Shown: in pieces, positions 10,001 through 19,437 of the stretch
How positions within the stretch are numbered: the stretch's first letter is position 1
Layout of the letters: the number at the start of each line of letters is the position of its first letter
Assembly (NCBI RefSeq): GCF_003013475.1
Contig: NZ_PXZO01000002.1
Location: 248,001-312,000 of the forward strand
DNA length: 64,000 nucleotides
Direction: 5' to 3'
Source: Brevibacillus porteri
GTDB lineage: Bacteria > Bacillota > Bacilli > Brevibacillales > Brevibacillaceae
Translations under genes and position numbers: made by a program
The notes under the pieces: generated by a model
The model's database searches: none
Told to the model about the DNA's origin: nothing
The model's input: the letters and a program-made list of their open reading frames with translations, nothing else

Positions 10001-10375
10001 TCGGGGATAATGCGGATCAACCGGGACGTATCCCCCACCTGCTTGGAGGATTGCAAGAACTGCCGCTACCATACGGGAGCTCCTGTCTGCGAGTATTCCT
10101 ACGAGTTGCGAAGGAACTACACCCGCATCTTTTAGGATACGGGCTAGCTGGTTTGCTTCCGCGTGTAGTTCTGCGTATGTTCTTTCTCGATCCGCCTCTA
10201 CCACAGCGACTCTATCAGGCGTTTTTTCCGCTTGCCGGGCGAACAGTTCAGCGATTGTTACTTTGTTGCGATACGGTTTGTCTGTCTGATTGACTCGGGT
10301 TAACAAGTTCGCTTCATCATCAGTGAGCAGGTTAAACTCGTTCAGATCCAGATCGAGCTGCATACGTCCATTCAT
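7085..10375 (-). CDS. NRPS subunit: A, T, C with noncanonical adenylation pocket (1096 aa)
   Basis: The protein opens with a C-A linker (LLTDDEANLLTRVNQTD), so its partner condensation domain must be at the end of the upstream subunit. The adenylation domain spans about 45-545 (YTSGSTGAPKG, YRTGDVGLL, HGKIDRK), the carrier follows (GQGGHSL, Ser599), then a complete condensation domain (about 650-1080; H780, H781, D785). The A4 motif is FTDSVW: the Asp that normally holds the alpha-amino group (GrsA 235) is Thr250, and Asp251 follows it. The pocket reads T, D, W, Q, F, G, I, I, Y. A shift of the Asp to position 236 is known from beta-alanine-type codes, so a beta-amino acid is a reasonable guess. 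The motif GPTE is also altered to GMTES. The tail DDDDFAF is a probable docking peptide. The ATG has AAGGGGAAG upstream. Confidence 0.92.
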   Translation of the reverse strand: MNGRMQLDLDLNEFNLLTDDEANLLTRVNQTDKPYRNKVTIAELFARQAEKTPDRVAVVEADRERTYAELHAEANQLARILKDAGVVPSQLVGILADRSSRMVAAVLAILQAGGGYVPVDPHYPRARIRYLLQDSRCKVLVTESIYLDEIIPDLPDSIETIICLDETSFQHEGYKVYTALDIRGQKDEAIAPAGSEDDVAYVIYTSGSTGAPKGVMITHKQVLNTLFWLEETFPLSETDVVAQKTSISFTDSVWELFWPLMVGSKLSILKEEDGKDPGALYDWLQEQRITVTQFVPAMMNVFLAHVHSRNEQDPLPHLKWVFNGGEALTANLVREWNRLFRIARIANIYGMTESAIYASVYLCTEQPAEETLRIPIGVPIANTHMFILGQTGEICPPDVKGEICIGGIGITDGYLGKPELTEKAFTNHPITGERLYRTGDVGLLSETGVFEYLGRMDDQVQVRGYRVELKEVERAVLQHPAVNQVAVLAITDQMGMTELACYYVGQKDGVQPDGLRTHLLEWLPGYMIPSYFMELSEMPLTPHGKIDRKALPAVKPGVSSDYVPPANPIEQKLAELWSDVLQIPSPGVLDHFVGQGGHSLKAIQLLSRIESDFQVKLSMRDLFDAPTIRGLATRLTGNLQEMEQKPIVLLSDQEYYPVTRAQERLYLLWQLEEDATSYHTPGVMRINGSLDSGRLQDVADQLVARHEALRTSFHLIEGQVKQKVHSDLFVQIETWKADEEAVEKTIERFFRPFDLKQAPLLRIGVIEVSSEEHLLIFDMHHIISDGISKSILLEEFCTLYRGQVLPELSVQAKEFAWWQTEQAAEIGWAEHEAYWLDAFSGQPQPLTIPTDYPRPQTMTFDGDELLTELSGEWLEKLDSFTRQSSTTLYMLLLAVYSVLLSKYSNQEDIVIGCDMDGRQRAEFAPVVGMFVNTLALRNRPKKELTVQEYIGQVRQNVLSGFEHGDYPFDQLVSQIQLSRDPARNPLFDAMLTLHHAAEQQKVPVDQIEFAPYEFRRKAAMLDLALEVVKAEDHICMHWQYNTNLYHKRTIEKMAQDFVILLEQMVAHPNRTIGQLQIGHGVVQVAQGQVDDDDFAF

Positions 10376-10392
10376 TGCGACTCTTCCCCTTT

Positions 10393-11556
10393 TTAGGTGG
10401 TGGTGAAAAAATCCCGCAAACGATTAATTCCCTCGTTATACTTAGCGGCAGAGTATGAGAGGCGCAGTGTGTTCGGGATACCAAAGTCAGAACCCGGTAC
10501 GGTTGCCACATGTGTAGCTTCGAAAATTTGCGTAGCCAACTCAAGCGAGGTGCTGATACCTTTTCTCTTCATAAATGCTTCGCAATCAAGCGTGAAGTAG
10601 AAGCTGCCTCTCGCTGGCAGAGCACGGACATCTGCTACATTTTGGAAAGCATCGATCGTGTAGTCCCGACGACCTTTGTACAGTTGGACCAAATGATCAA
10701 CCTCATGCTGGTAATCAAGCGCAGCCATTGCTCCGAACTGTACGACTGGGTCAGCTGTGAGCAGTGTGTGGTGCTGAATGACCGTCAGTGGCTGTACCAG
10801 CTCATCTGGTACGATCGCATATCCGACACGTCTGCTATACATCCGATATGCTTTGGAAAACGCATCGGTTGTGATGAACGTAGACTTGGTATTTTTCAGC
10901 TGCATCACGGATTCGCACTCGTCATCGAAGTAGGTATTCGCATAAATTTCGTCATTGATAATAGCCGCACGACCGTCTACGATGCTGTCGATCGTATACA
11001 ATTCGTCTTTTGTAAGAATATTTCCCAACGGGTTTCCTGGCGTGTTGATCACGACCACTTTCGTCTTGTCTGTAAAATTCTCTTTAAACGACTCCACATC
11101 AAGTCTCAATGTATCCATATCAATTTTGTAGTAACGAACTTTCGCTCCGACTAGCAGCGCGCAGAAATGGTAAAGCGAGTAGTACGGAAGTGGCAACAAC
11201 ACTTCATCGCCCTCTTTAAGCAGGAGGTAGAACAGGTTACGGAAGAGTGTGCTGGTACCGACACTGATCACGAAATTTTCCGGTTTGATTGACACATCGT
11301 ATTTTGTTTTATAGTGGGTCGCGAGCTTATCTTTCAGTTCTGGCAGCCCACCTGGATACACGAGCGAATATTTTTCAAAGCTGTTCAATGCCTGTTGCAT
11401 GGAATTGATAATTTCGGGATGCAGCGGCATTTCTGACTTCCCAAGAGTCATGCGGATTGCTTCTCCACCATTTCTCTCAAGCTCATTTGCCATCTGGTCC
11501 AGTACAAACATCAAAAAGCGCTCGTCGTGAAAATTAATAGAGGATCTGATTTCCAT
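10393..11556 (-). CDS. Class I/II PLP aminotransferase (387 aa)
   Basis: This is a fold-type I aminotransferase of the aspartate aminotransferase superfamily. Visible motifs are YPGGLPELK (residues 67-75), NTPGNPLG (171-178), NDEIY with the PLP-pyridine Asp202, TTDAFSKAYRMYSRRVGY with the predicted PLP Lys235 and phosphate-binding Arg243, and a C-terminal LRLSYS. It sits between two NRPS genes with 15- and 17-base gaps, so it belongs to the same operon and most likely makes an unusual amino acid or amine for the peptide. The substrate cannot be read from the sequence. The ATG follows AAAGGGGTAGG. Confidence 0.85.
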   Translation of the reverse strand: MEIRSSINFHDERFLMFVLDQMANELERNGGEAIRMTLGKSEMPLHPEIINSMQQALNSFEKYSLVYPGGLPELKDKLATHYKTKYDVSIKPENFVISVGTSTLFRNLFYLLLKEGDEVLLPLPYYSLYHFCALLVGAKVRYYKIDMDTLRLDVESFKENFTDKTKVVVINTPGNPLGNILTKDELYTIDSIVDGRAAIINDEIYANTYFDDECESVMQLKNTKSTFITTDAFSKAYRMYSRRVGYAIVPDELVQPLTVIQHHTLLTADPVVQFGAMAALDYQHEVDHLVQLYKGRRDYTIDAFQNVADVRALPARGSFYFTLDCEAFMKRKGISTSLELATQIFEATHVATVPGSDFGIPNTLRLSYSAAKYNEGINRLRDFFTTT

Positions 11557-11571
11557 ATTTTCCTACCCCTT

Positions 11572-14500
11572 TTACTTTATTTTGGATTTTTCTGCTAACA
11601 TATTTAGGATTTTCACATAGCGATCCGAAAGCGATTCAACATATGCCGTCTGAAGCATAGATGGATCATAGGTAAAAACGACATGGATACCTTCCGAAGT
11701 TTCTGCTACCTGAAGAACTAACGGACTTCCGGCCATTTCTGGCTCAACTGAATGTTTGACTTCCCGTTTCCAAACAGCTGACTGAGCTTTGAACGGAATC
11801 GTCTGGTTGACAAAAAGTGTCGGCCATTCCATATGCGTCGTCGCTTGCCAGTGCTCTGACGGATACAAAGCGAGCGTTTGCATTCGGGCACGTACTTGCT
11901 TCGTTTGATCCAATAATTGTGAAAACGAACTGATCGTCTGCATGTCGACGGTGAGTGGTACGATGTTGTCAAAGTTGCCTAGCGTTTGTTCCAGCACATC
12001 TTGCGTCCGATTCGTTGTCACTACCCCAAGCGTCAAACTCGGCAATTGGGTGACCTGTCGAAGCAACAGCAGATAGGAGGCAAGCAAGATATCTCCCAGC
12101 TCTTGATTGGCATGAGTAGCTACATGCAGCAAATCAGCGTGACCTATCGGGTCGATAGACTGCTCGACTTGTCGCGTCGCTACCCCACCCGCACCAAATG
12201 GTTGAGCAGAATGTGGATTTGCTGCTGTCAACCACTCGTGACGCTGGGCCTCGAGATGTCCGTAATAAAGCATTTTTTTCTGCCAAACAGCGAATGCTTC
12301 GTAGCGAGGCTGTTCTTCCACAGTCGGCTCATGCCCTTCTGCAATCGACTGATACAGAACCTCCCATTCTTCCAGGAGAAGTCCGAGACCTCGCCAATCA
12401 CTAAAGGAGCTGTGAAGACTTCCAATCAATCGATAGCGATCAGTAGCCAGCTTTATCAGTTCAAAACGAGCCAAACTTCCTGCTTTGTCCTTAAACGGCC
12501 TCTTTTGCTCGGCAGCCAATCGTTCTCGCAACCATATCGTTGCCTCTGCCTCGCTTTTCTCCTGTAAATCACATAACGCAAGCGGAATCGGTTCGGAAAA
12601 GCCTTGGGGCGATAGCAGAGGAAAACGTCGCACAAGAACTTGCCATGCTTGCTGCATATACGCCAGTTCGATTCTGCTTCGAAGCTCGATGTCAAAACAT
12701 CTGACAGCCACAATCCCATCTTCTTGTTCCTGCTTGAGCAAACGTTCCTGAACGAAGGAATAGATGGGCGTTGTTTCCGAATGAAACTCGCCTAGAGTCG
12801 GCTTAGGTCTTTCTGCGGCTGATTTCCCGTCGGTTAAGAGTAGGTAGGGGGCATCTGTCAGTTGCAGAATACGTCCTGCCCGGTCTGCAAAAGAAACGGG
12901 AATGCCGCATGCTATCAAGGTGTCGATCCGTTCGGTCAGGTTCGCTACCCGATCCTCGATTTGGTAAACGCCAGAACCACTTTTCATGAGCTCGCGTTGT
13001 TCTTCTGTGTGCTCCATTCGAGGCTCGACTAACTGAATGCTGCTCTCTCTCGCTTTGCCAAGTGTGATAATACTGGCTTGCGATTGCCGATCCAGATATT
13101 TCTCGTGAACACGGTAGCCCATAAACGTATAGAACGACAGTGCCTTTTCAGCATCTGATGTAAGCAACCGGACAGCAGATCGCTGATCGCTGCTTTGCCA
13201 TTCGTCATGCTTCCTATCCTCGTTCTCTACAAGTTCAATCAAGCCAACTGATTCCAGAAAGAGAAAGGCAACGAGTCTATGATTGAAAAGTACCGCTGGC
13301 TTTGGAGCGCTGACCAAATCGTATTTGAATCCAGAATCAACTAACATTTTCAAAAAATGATCAATATTGGAAACAGAAAAACATAGATGGTACGGACCCG
13401 TCCCCTTCTCTTCCAACAAACGAACACAAGGTGACGTTTCATCGACAGGCGCGATTAGCTCGATTGGCACACATCCCGGTTTCATGCACATCGAGAGATA
13501 CACGTTTTGTTCTGGATCATGCAGGGAATCACTTGCATCAAATCCAAGAGTGCCATACATGATTTGAGCCGGACCAAGTTCTGGAACTGCAACTCCGACA
13601 TGATGAAGGCGGTTCATCACGCCCTCTTTTTCTGTTTGGTGATATTCGATCTCAACATCATCCAATCGCTGTTTCGGATGCTTCAGAAGCGCTGTGAGTA
13701 CACGCAAATAGTTGTCCGCGAAGCCTTCCATTGTCTCCGCTCTAAACAACTGGGTATCGTATTCCAGCACGCACCTGAATTGATCAGCAAGCGGTGTAAT
13801 ATCCAGCTTAAAGTCAAGTTTCGACGTCTTCGATTCATGCGGAACCTCTTCAAATTGCGCGTCGCCCACTGTAAACTGCACTTCTTGCTCCCGCTGGTTA
13901 TGGAAGATCAGCATCGTATCAAACAATGGATTTTGCGTTTGCTGGATGCCTGCGGCGCTACGAGCAACGATCTCTTCAAACGGATACTCCTGATGTTCGT
14001 AGGCCAGTAGCAGACTGCGCTGAACCTCTTGTACAAAATCGGTATACACAAGATCGGCACGAGGACGATTGCGTATCGGAAGGAAGTTGATAAAGACACC
14101 GACGATTCGCTCCAAATCGGGATGGTTTCGTCCAGCTACGAGTGAACCGACAACGAAATCTTCCTGAGACGTGTATTTCATCAACAACACGTAATAAGCT
14201 GACATCAAAACAGCATGGACAGTCACTTCGTTCTGCTTGGCAAATGCATGCAAATCACCGTACGTAGAATCAGTAAGGAAGAACGTATGGTGATCCCCCT
14301 GGAATGTCTTAACAGAAGGACGCGGGAAATCCAGCGGAAAAGACATGAGCGGGACTCGGTCACTGAAAGCATCCACCCAGTATTTTTCCTGCTGATTCCA
14401 CTGATCGCTCCCCCGCTTCTGCCACTGCCAGTCTGCGTAGTCCTTGTACTGAATAGGCAATGCAGGCAGCTCTTCACCCATATACAATCTAGCGAAGTCT

Positions 14501-17500
14501 TCCATTAACACATTCAGTGAAATGCCATCCAAAATAATATGATGAGAGTTGAACAGCAGATAATGCTGAGTGGCTGTGACCTCGACTAGGCAAACCTGAA
14601 GGAGAGGTGCTTTCGTCAAATCAAAAGATTGCCGGAAGTCTTCCATCAGTTCGTCCAATGTCTTGCCGTCGCTATGAATGGTTTTGATCTCAAATGGCAC
14701 ATTGTCGCTAATGTACTGATACACTTCTCCATCCTGTACCGCAAACGAAGTACGGAATGCTTCATGCCTTTGGATGATTTCTGTAAACACACTTCTCACT
14801 CGACTTACATCCAGATGACCGTTCACCGCGATTACACCCGACATGTTGTAACTGGTGCTTTCCCCTTCTATCCCATGCATCACGAAAATTCGTTTTTGTG
14901 AAGAAGAAGCCCTGTATCTCTCGGCTTTACTTACCCGATCAATCGGCGCGTAGGATATCGGCTGTCTACCCCTGATGCGGTCAGCTAATTGTCGAATGCT
15001 CGGGTTCTGGAATACATCCTTGATCGTGATGTCTGTTTTACTCTCTTTTTGCAATCTGGTCACGAGTTGAGCGGCCTTCAGCGAGTGGCCTCCTAGCGAG
15101 AAAAAATGATCGTGCACACTTATTTTTTCGACTGCCAAAAGTTCTCGCCATATTTGTGCCAATTGCTGCTCAAGTTCATCTGCAGGGGCCTCTTCCTTTC
15201 CCGTGCGATACTGCGTGTAATCCAGACGTTGCAAGGCAGTCTTGTCTACTTTTCCACTCTGCGTCCGAGGCAACGCATCAAGATGGACAAAAAAGGCAGG
15301 TAGCATGTAGTCAGGCAAATAAGTCAGCACTGCTTCTCTCAGAACGTGTTCCTCAATCGGATGCATCGCAACCAGACATGCAACCAAATAAGGATCACGT
15401 TTTGACTCCTGAATGGCCACTACCGCTGCTTCCCGGACACCAGGCTGACGGCGCAGGACAGCTTCAATTTCCTCCAACTCAACGCGGTTGCCACGAATCT
15501 TGATCTGAAAATCCTTACGACCAAAATATTGCAGATGCCCTTCATCCGTCCAGCAGGCCAAGTCTCCTGTACGATAAAGCCTGCCAAACGGGGTCAGGAT
15601 ATAGGACGCTTTGGTTCTTTCCTCATCAGCGATGTAACCTTCCGTTACTCCCATCCCGCCTACGTACATTTCCCCTATTACCCCTTTGGGCAACAGATGA
15701 AAATCTTGGTCCAGAAGAAAGACACGAACGTTGTAACTCGGATGTCCAATCGGAAGCGGGTTTTCAAAAGGCCCTTGTCGCGGTACACAATACCCAGAAG
15801 CTGAGATACTATTTTCCGTTGGGCCATACAAGTTGTACATCTGCGCTTGAGGTAGCAAGGCTGCATGTCGCTCCACTAACGAAGAAGACAACATCTCTCC
15901 TGTACACAACACTTTTTGAATCGAATTCATCGAGCCATCAGTCACTTGGTCAAGCAAAGCGTGATACATCGTAGGGACGACGAGTATCACGTTTGCCTGT
16001 TGGCTCTCGATGGCAGCGGCGAGCTTTTGCGGGGACTTGTTTTCATGTCGCTGCAACAAGCAAAGGGTACCGCCGCTGATCAGTGTGCAGAATATCTCGA
16101 CAACAGATGCGTCAAAAGTCAACGTGGCGATCTGCAACGTTCTCGTCTGCTCTCCGAACCCGACAAACTCAATGTGCCACCAAAGAGCGTTGATTAATTG
16201 ATCATGCTTTACACGCACACCTTTTGGTGTACCTGTCGAACCAGAAGTAAAGATGGCATACGCAGTACTCGAAGGTACCGTTTTTCGCTGTGGTGTTTGA
16301 ATTAACTCCTGCGCCCAGCATGCTGGTTCATCCAGACGAAACACCCTTGTTTGCAAATCAGCGACGAGTTCCAGATAGCTACCCTCTGTCACAATCAGAC
16401 TAGGCTGAATCTGGTTTACGATCTGTTCGATTCGCGCTTTCGGCAAGTCTGGATCAAGCGGGACATAGTAACACCCAGTTTTGAGGATAGCTAGCAGTGC
16501 AGTAATCATTTCAGGGGAACGATCACACATGATAACTATCGGTCGACCTGCATCTGTCACCTCCTTTTGCAGAGCCCAAGACAGGCGATTGGCTTGCTCT
16601 TGTAACTCCTTGTAGGTCACAGTCTGCTTTCCTTGTACAAGCGCAACTGCATCCGGTGTTTTTTCTGCCGCTTGATCAATCAACTCGTGCACGCAGTAGT
16701 TACTCGGAACTGGCACGACCTTCATCTGTTCCTCGATCATCTCGTGCCGCTCATGATCACTGAGCAAGGTAAGATCACGAATCTCTTGATCCGGATCAGC
16801 CGCAATCTGCTCGAGAAGGCTCAGATAGTGAAGCGCCAGGCGTTCGATTTCCTTCGCTTGAAACTTCCATGCCTGGTAGTTGACATGGACTGTCCATTCA
16901 TCACCTGGTGATACTTCCAGCACCATTGGATAATCGGTTGTTTCATGTGAAGTGATATTCTCCAGCTCGAAGTCAAGTTCCAATCCGGCCAGCGTCTTGT
17001 CGATCGGATAGTTTTGGAAAACGAACAAACTGTGCGCCAAAGGGGTTTGTGCGTCCATCTCTGAACAGTTTTTCAACTCAACTGCTGGCACGTACAAATG
17101 CGGGGCCATCTGGTGCTGTTCTTCCATCATGACACCCAGTAGATCTTTGACTGTTGTCGTTTCTGTCCGTTTGACCCGGAGCGGATACGTCTTGATGAAG
17201 AGGCCGACGATTTCCTCTACTCCGGTGAGATGGGCAGGACGTCCGGCGTACGCCACTTCAAAAAGGGCATCCCGCGTATCGCTGTATTTTTGCAGCAAAA
17301 TACCCCATGCGGCTTGCAACAGTGTGCTGATTGTCACACGGTAACGCTTGGATGTTTCCTCCAATGTCTCCGTAAGCGTTTGACTGAGCCGAAGATGATA
17401 AGAAGAATACCGCGGCTCTTCGTTACGATCCCGCATATAGGGAAGCGGTGTAGGAGAGCTAATTCCTTGTAAGGAATCTTTCCAATACGATAACGATTGT

Positions 17501-18090
17501 TCTTTCGATGCTTCTTTTAGAAAACGCAGATACTCCTTGTATTTCGCTTTCTGTTTGATCGCAGGGGACAGCCCGGAGCACAATTGTCCATATGCTGTAA
17601 ATATCTCTCTTAGGAGAATCCCGGAACTCCATCCGTCCATGAGTATGTGATGAAATGACCATATGACTTCATAACGATACAACTCCATCCTTACTACTTG
17701 AATGCGAATGGTATTGCCCAACTCAAGCGTGAAGGGTGTTTGCTTGTCCTGTGACAACAAGACAGACAGTTTTCTTTCCCGCGCTCCAGATGGTAACTCG
17801 CACCAATCGAAATAAGGAATCTCCAATGTCTTTTGCTTGAGAATCAGCTGGACAGGGGCTTGAAGCCCCTCCCAGCGAAAAACCGTACGAAGCATTTCAT
17901 TGGCCTCAAACGCCATCGTAACAGCCTGCGTAAACAACTCCAGCTGAAACTTGCCACGAAGGGTTAGCCGATGCTGTTCGAAATACAAATTGGAATCCTT
18001 TTGGAGTCGGTAGTAAAACAGCATGCCCTCCTGCGTTGGACTTAACGGCAAAATGTCAGCTATATTGTTTTTGTCGATCTTGTTCATCAC
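11572..18090 (-). CDS. NRPS subunit: C, A, T, C, two VOC domains, degenerate C (2172 aa)
   Basis: The domain order is C1 (about 10-445; DILPLSPTQEGML, H147, H148, D152), A (about 465-960; FTSGSTGTPKG; pocket D660, A, V, L, L, T, L, I, S, unassigned), T (LGGHSL, Ser1003), C2 (about 1050-1480; H1183, H1184, D1188), a methylmalonyl-CoA-epimerase-like VOC domain (about 1492-1625), a second degenerate VOC-like stretch (about 1640-1770) and a C-terminal condensation-like domain (about 1785-2165). The first VOC domain keeps the four metal ligands of the epimerase family (H1497, E1544, H1568, E1619). In the last domain HHxxxDG has become HSSFSDW (H1893, D1898), so the catalytic second His is missing and peptide-bond formation is doubtful. 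The start may be GTG 18090 or ATG 18087. The N-terminus looks like a classical communication acceptor for the epimerization domain encoded upstream. Confidence 0.93.
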   Translation of the reverse strand: MMNKIDKNNIADILPLSPTQEGMLFYYRLQKDSNLYFEQHRLTLRGKFQLELFTQAVTMAFEANEMLRTVFRWEGLQAPVQLILKQKTLEIPYFDWCELPSGARERKLSVLLSQDKQTPFTLELGNTIRIQVVRMELYRYEVIWSFHHILMDGWSSGILLREIFTAYGQLCSGLSPAIKQKAKYKEYLRFLKEASKEQSLSYWKDSLQGISSPTPLPYMRDRNEEPRYSSYHLRLSQTLTETLEETSKRYRVTISTLLQAAWGILLQKYSDTRDALFEVAYAGRPAHLTGVEEIVGLFIKTYPLRVKRTETTTVKDLLGVMMEEQHQMAPHLYVPAVELKNCSEMDAQTPLAHSLFVFQNYPIDKTLAGLELDFELENITSHETTDYPMVLEVSPGDEWTVHVNYQAWKFQAKEIERLALHYLSLLEQIAADPDQEIRDLTLLSDHERHEMIEEQMKVVPVPSNYCVHELIDQAAEKTPDAVALVQGKQTVTYKELQEQANRLSWALQKEVTDAGRPIVIMCDRSPEMITALLAILKTGCYYVPLDPDLPKARIEQIVNQIQPSLIVTEGSYLELVADLQTRVFRLDEPACWAQELIQTPQRKTVPSSTAYAIFTSGSTGTPKGVRVKHDQLINALWWHIEFVGFGEQTRTLQIATLTFDASVVEIFCTLISGGTLCLLQRHENKSPQKLAAAIESQQANVILVVPTMYHALLDQVTDGSMNSIQKVLCTGEMLSSSLVERHAALLPQAQMYNLYGPTENSISASGYCVPRQGPFENPLPIGHPSYNVRVFLLDQDFHLLPKGVIGEMYVGGMGVTEGYIADEERTKASYILTPFGRLYRTGDLACWTDEGHLQYFGRKDFQIKIRGNRVELEEIEAVLRRQPGVREAAVVAIQESKRDPYLVACLVAMHPIEEHVLREAVLTYLPDYMLPAFFVHLDALPRTQSGKVDKTALQRLDYTQYRTGKEEAPADELEQQLAQIWRELLAVEKISVHDHFFSLGGHSLKAAQLVTRLQKESKTDITIKDVFQNPSIRQLADRIRGRQPISYAPIDRVSKAERYRASSSQKRIFVMHGIEGESTSYNMSGVIAVNGHLDVSRVRSVFTEIIQRHEAFRTSFAVQDGEVYQYISDNVPFEIKTIHSDGKTLDELMEDFRQSFDLTKAPLLQVCLVEVTATQHYLLFNSHHIILDGISLNVLMEDFARLYMGEELPALPIQYKDYADWQWQKRGSDQWNQQEKYWVDAFSDRVPLMSFPLDFPRPSVKTFQGDHHTFFLTDSTYGDLHAFAKQNEVTVHAVLMSAYYVLLMKYTSQEDFVVGSLVAGRNHPDLERIVGVFINFLPIRNRPRADLVYTDFVQEVQRSLLLAYEHQEYPFEEIVARSAAGIQQTQNPLFDTMLIFHNQREQEVQFTVGDAQFEEVPHESKTSKLDFKLDITPLADQFRCVLEYDTQLFRAETMEGFADNYLRVLTALLKHPKQRLDDVEIEYHQTEKEGVMNRLHHVGVAVPELGPAQIMYGTLGFDASDSLHDPEQNVYLSMCMKPGCVPIELIAPVDETSPCVRLLEEKGTGPYHLCFSVSNIDHFLKMLVDSGFKYDLVSAPKPAVLFNHRLVAFLFLESVGLIELVENEDRKHDEWQSSDQRSAVRLLTSDAEKALSFYTFMGYRVHEKYLDRQSQASIITLGKARESSIQLVEPRMEHTEEQRELMKSGSGVYQIEDRVANLTERIDTLIACGIPVSFADRAGRILQLTDAPYLLLTDGKSAAERPKPTLGEFHSETTPIYSFVQERLLKQEQEDGIVAVRCFDIELRSRIELAYMQQAWQVLVRRFPLLSPQGFSEPIPLALCDLQEKSEAEATIWLRERLAAEQKRPFKDKAGSLARFELIKLATDRYRLIGSLHSSFSDWRGLGLLLEEWEVLYQSIAEGHEPTVEEQPRYEAFAVWQKKMLYYGHLEAQRHEWLTAANPHSAQPFGAGGVATRQVEQSIDPIGHADLLHVATHANQELGDILLASYLLLLRQVTQLPSLTLGVVTTNRTQDVLEQTLGNFDNIVPLTVDMQTISSFSQLLDQTKQVRARMQTLALYPSEHWQATTHMEWPTLFVNQTIPFKAQSAVWKREVKHSVEPEMAGSPLVLQVAETSEGIHVVFTYDPSMLQTAYVESLSDRYVKILNMLAEKSKIK

Positions 18091-18111
18091 AATTTTTCTC
18101 TCCTGACTCCC

Positions 18112-19359
18112 TTACCGAACAGCTTCACTCGGCAGGTTTTCCACGATCTCCCCATCTGCATCCACGTACGGCAAACCATTGTGTTTGAACACATGGTCGA
18201 GACAATACATCTCTCCCTGCTTGTAGTCCAAAATCATCAGGTCTTCTGAACGGGTTGGGATTAATTCCTTCAACCGCTCTGGAAGATAGTCTGGTCCGAC
18301 CGCTTGATGCCATTTCAAAACAATTTTTTCAGGGCGCTCAGCTGTCGGATAAAAACCACAAATCTCTAATTTTCCAAAGTCGTGTGAAGTAAGGAGTACC
18401 CCTTTTTTCTCCAAGCCACCCAGATTGCGTTTGGACTCGGCCACATTCCGGAACGCCTCGTCCAGTGGAATGGCATACTGCTCGACTCCCCTGACTGGCA
18501 TAAACACTGTCAAATAATACGAAATGATTCGATTATCGAGAAACTTCCGTTGCAAGTCGATCAAGGTTTCGACAGAATCGTTTACTCCGCGAATAATGGC
18601 AGGCTGTCCGCGAATCTGTACACCGACAGATAGCAGCGCTTGTGTTGCTTGGATCGAAACGTCGCTAATTTCCCCGGGATGGTTGAACTGGGAAATCACA
18701 CTTACCTGCTTGCCGGGTGTCTGTCTAACTTGGTCAAAAAACGCAAGCAGCTCTCCATCAAGAAAACGAGCCGGATCATAGGCCAAAGCCTTGGTTGCAA
18801 AACGAACGAGTCGAATACTCTTCACACTTAAAAGAGTGCTAATCAGCTTGATTAAGTCAGAGCTTTTACGGAAGGAAGCTGGATCTCCGCCAGTAAAGAG
18901 GACATTATCGATGTACGGATGAGCTTCCAAATACTGCACTGCCCTTTCTGCTTTTTCCATAATATTGGTATATCCAATATCCTCATGGCGGATTTCGTTC
19001 ACTTTATAGCAGAACTGGCAGTTGGCAATACAAAAGTCGTCGATGTGAAGCAACAATGTCTTTTTGTACTTGTGCTGCAGGAAAGCTGTTTCATCCTGAC
19101 GGTACGACTTGTTGCCATACGGATCAAAGCGCCCTTTATAGGGTTTCTCTCCCGGTGGCGGAAGCACGATATTGATCATCTGGGTACGATAAGGCTCTGA
19201 TTGACTCGCAATCAACTCGGCATAATAGCGAGTCACCTTAAATGGCATATAAGACTGCTCCAGTAATGCACCGCGTTCTTCCTTCTCTGCTTCTGTAAAG
19301 CCGACAATTGTTGCGAACTCCTCAAATCCTTTTTTCCCCATTAATACCTTAACACTCAA
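18112..19359 (-). CDS. KamA-like radical SAM/PLP aminomutase family protein (415 aa)
   Basis: The CxxxCxxC cluster motif is C110-IAN-C114-QF-C117, followed by the SAM-binding FTGGDP (155-160). The fold and the RGQPAIIRGVND stretch (250-261) are those of the lysine 2,3-aminomutase family, which moves an alpha-amino group to the beta carbon using [4Fe-4S], SAM and PLP. By eye Lys330 in HDFGK matches the PLP lysine. The two Asp that hold the lysine side chain in clostridial lysine 2,3-aminomutase (293, 330) align with Met287 and with a hydrophobic position near 323, so the substrate is probably not lysine. The start is a TTG with AGGAGG seven bases upstream. Its place inside the NRPS operon suggests it supplies a beta-amino acid building block. 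Confidence 0.85.
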   Translation of the reverse strand: MSVKVLMGKKGFEEFATIVGFTEAEKEERGALLEQSYMPFKVTRYYAELIASQSEPYRTQMINIVLPPPGEKPYKGRFDPYGNKSYRQDETAFLQHKYKKTLLLHIDDFCIANCQFCYKVNEIRHEDIGYTNIMEKAERAVQYLEAHPYIDNVLFTGGDPASFRKSSDLIKLISTLLSVKSIRLVRFATKALAYDPARFLDGELLAFFDQVRQTPGKQVSVISQFNHPGEISDVSIQATQALLSVGVQIRGQPAIIRGVNDSVETLIDLQRKFLDNRIISYYLTVFMPVRGVEQYAIPLDEAFRNVAESKRNLGGLEKKGVLLTSHDFGKLEICGFYPTAERPEKIVLKWHQAVGPDYLPERLKELIPTRSEDLMILDYKQGEMYCLDHVFKHNGLPYVDADGEIVENLPSEAVR

Positions 19360-19437
19360 TGTAATCCCTCCTGTTCATTCATAAACACTCGTCATCTTTG
19401 CTTTCTCGAACACTCGGTCAACCATGTGATTCGCTTG

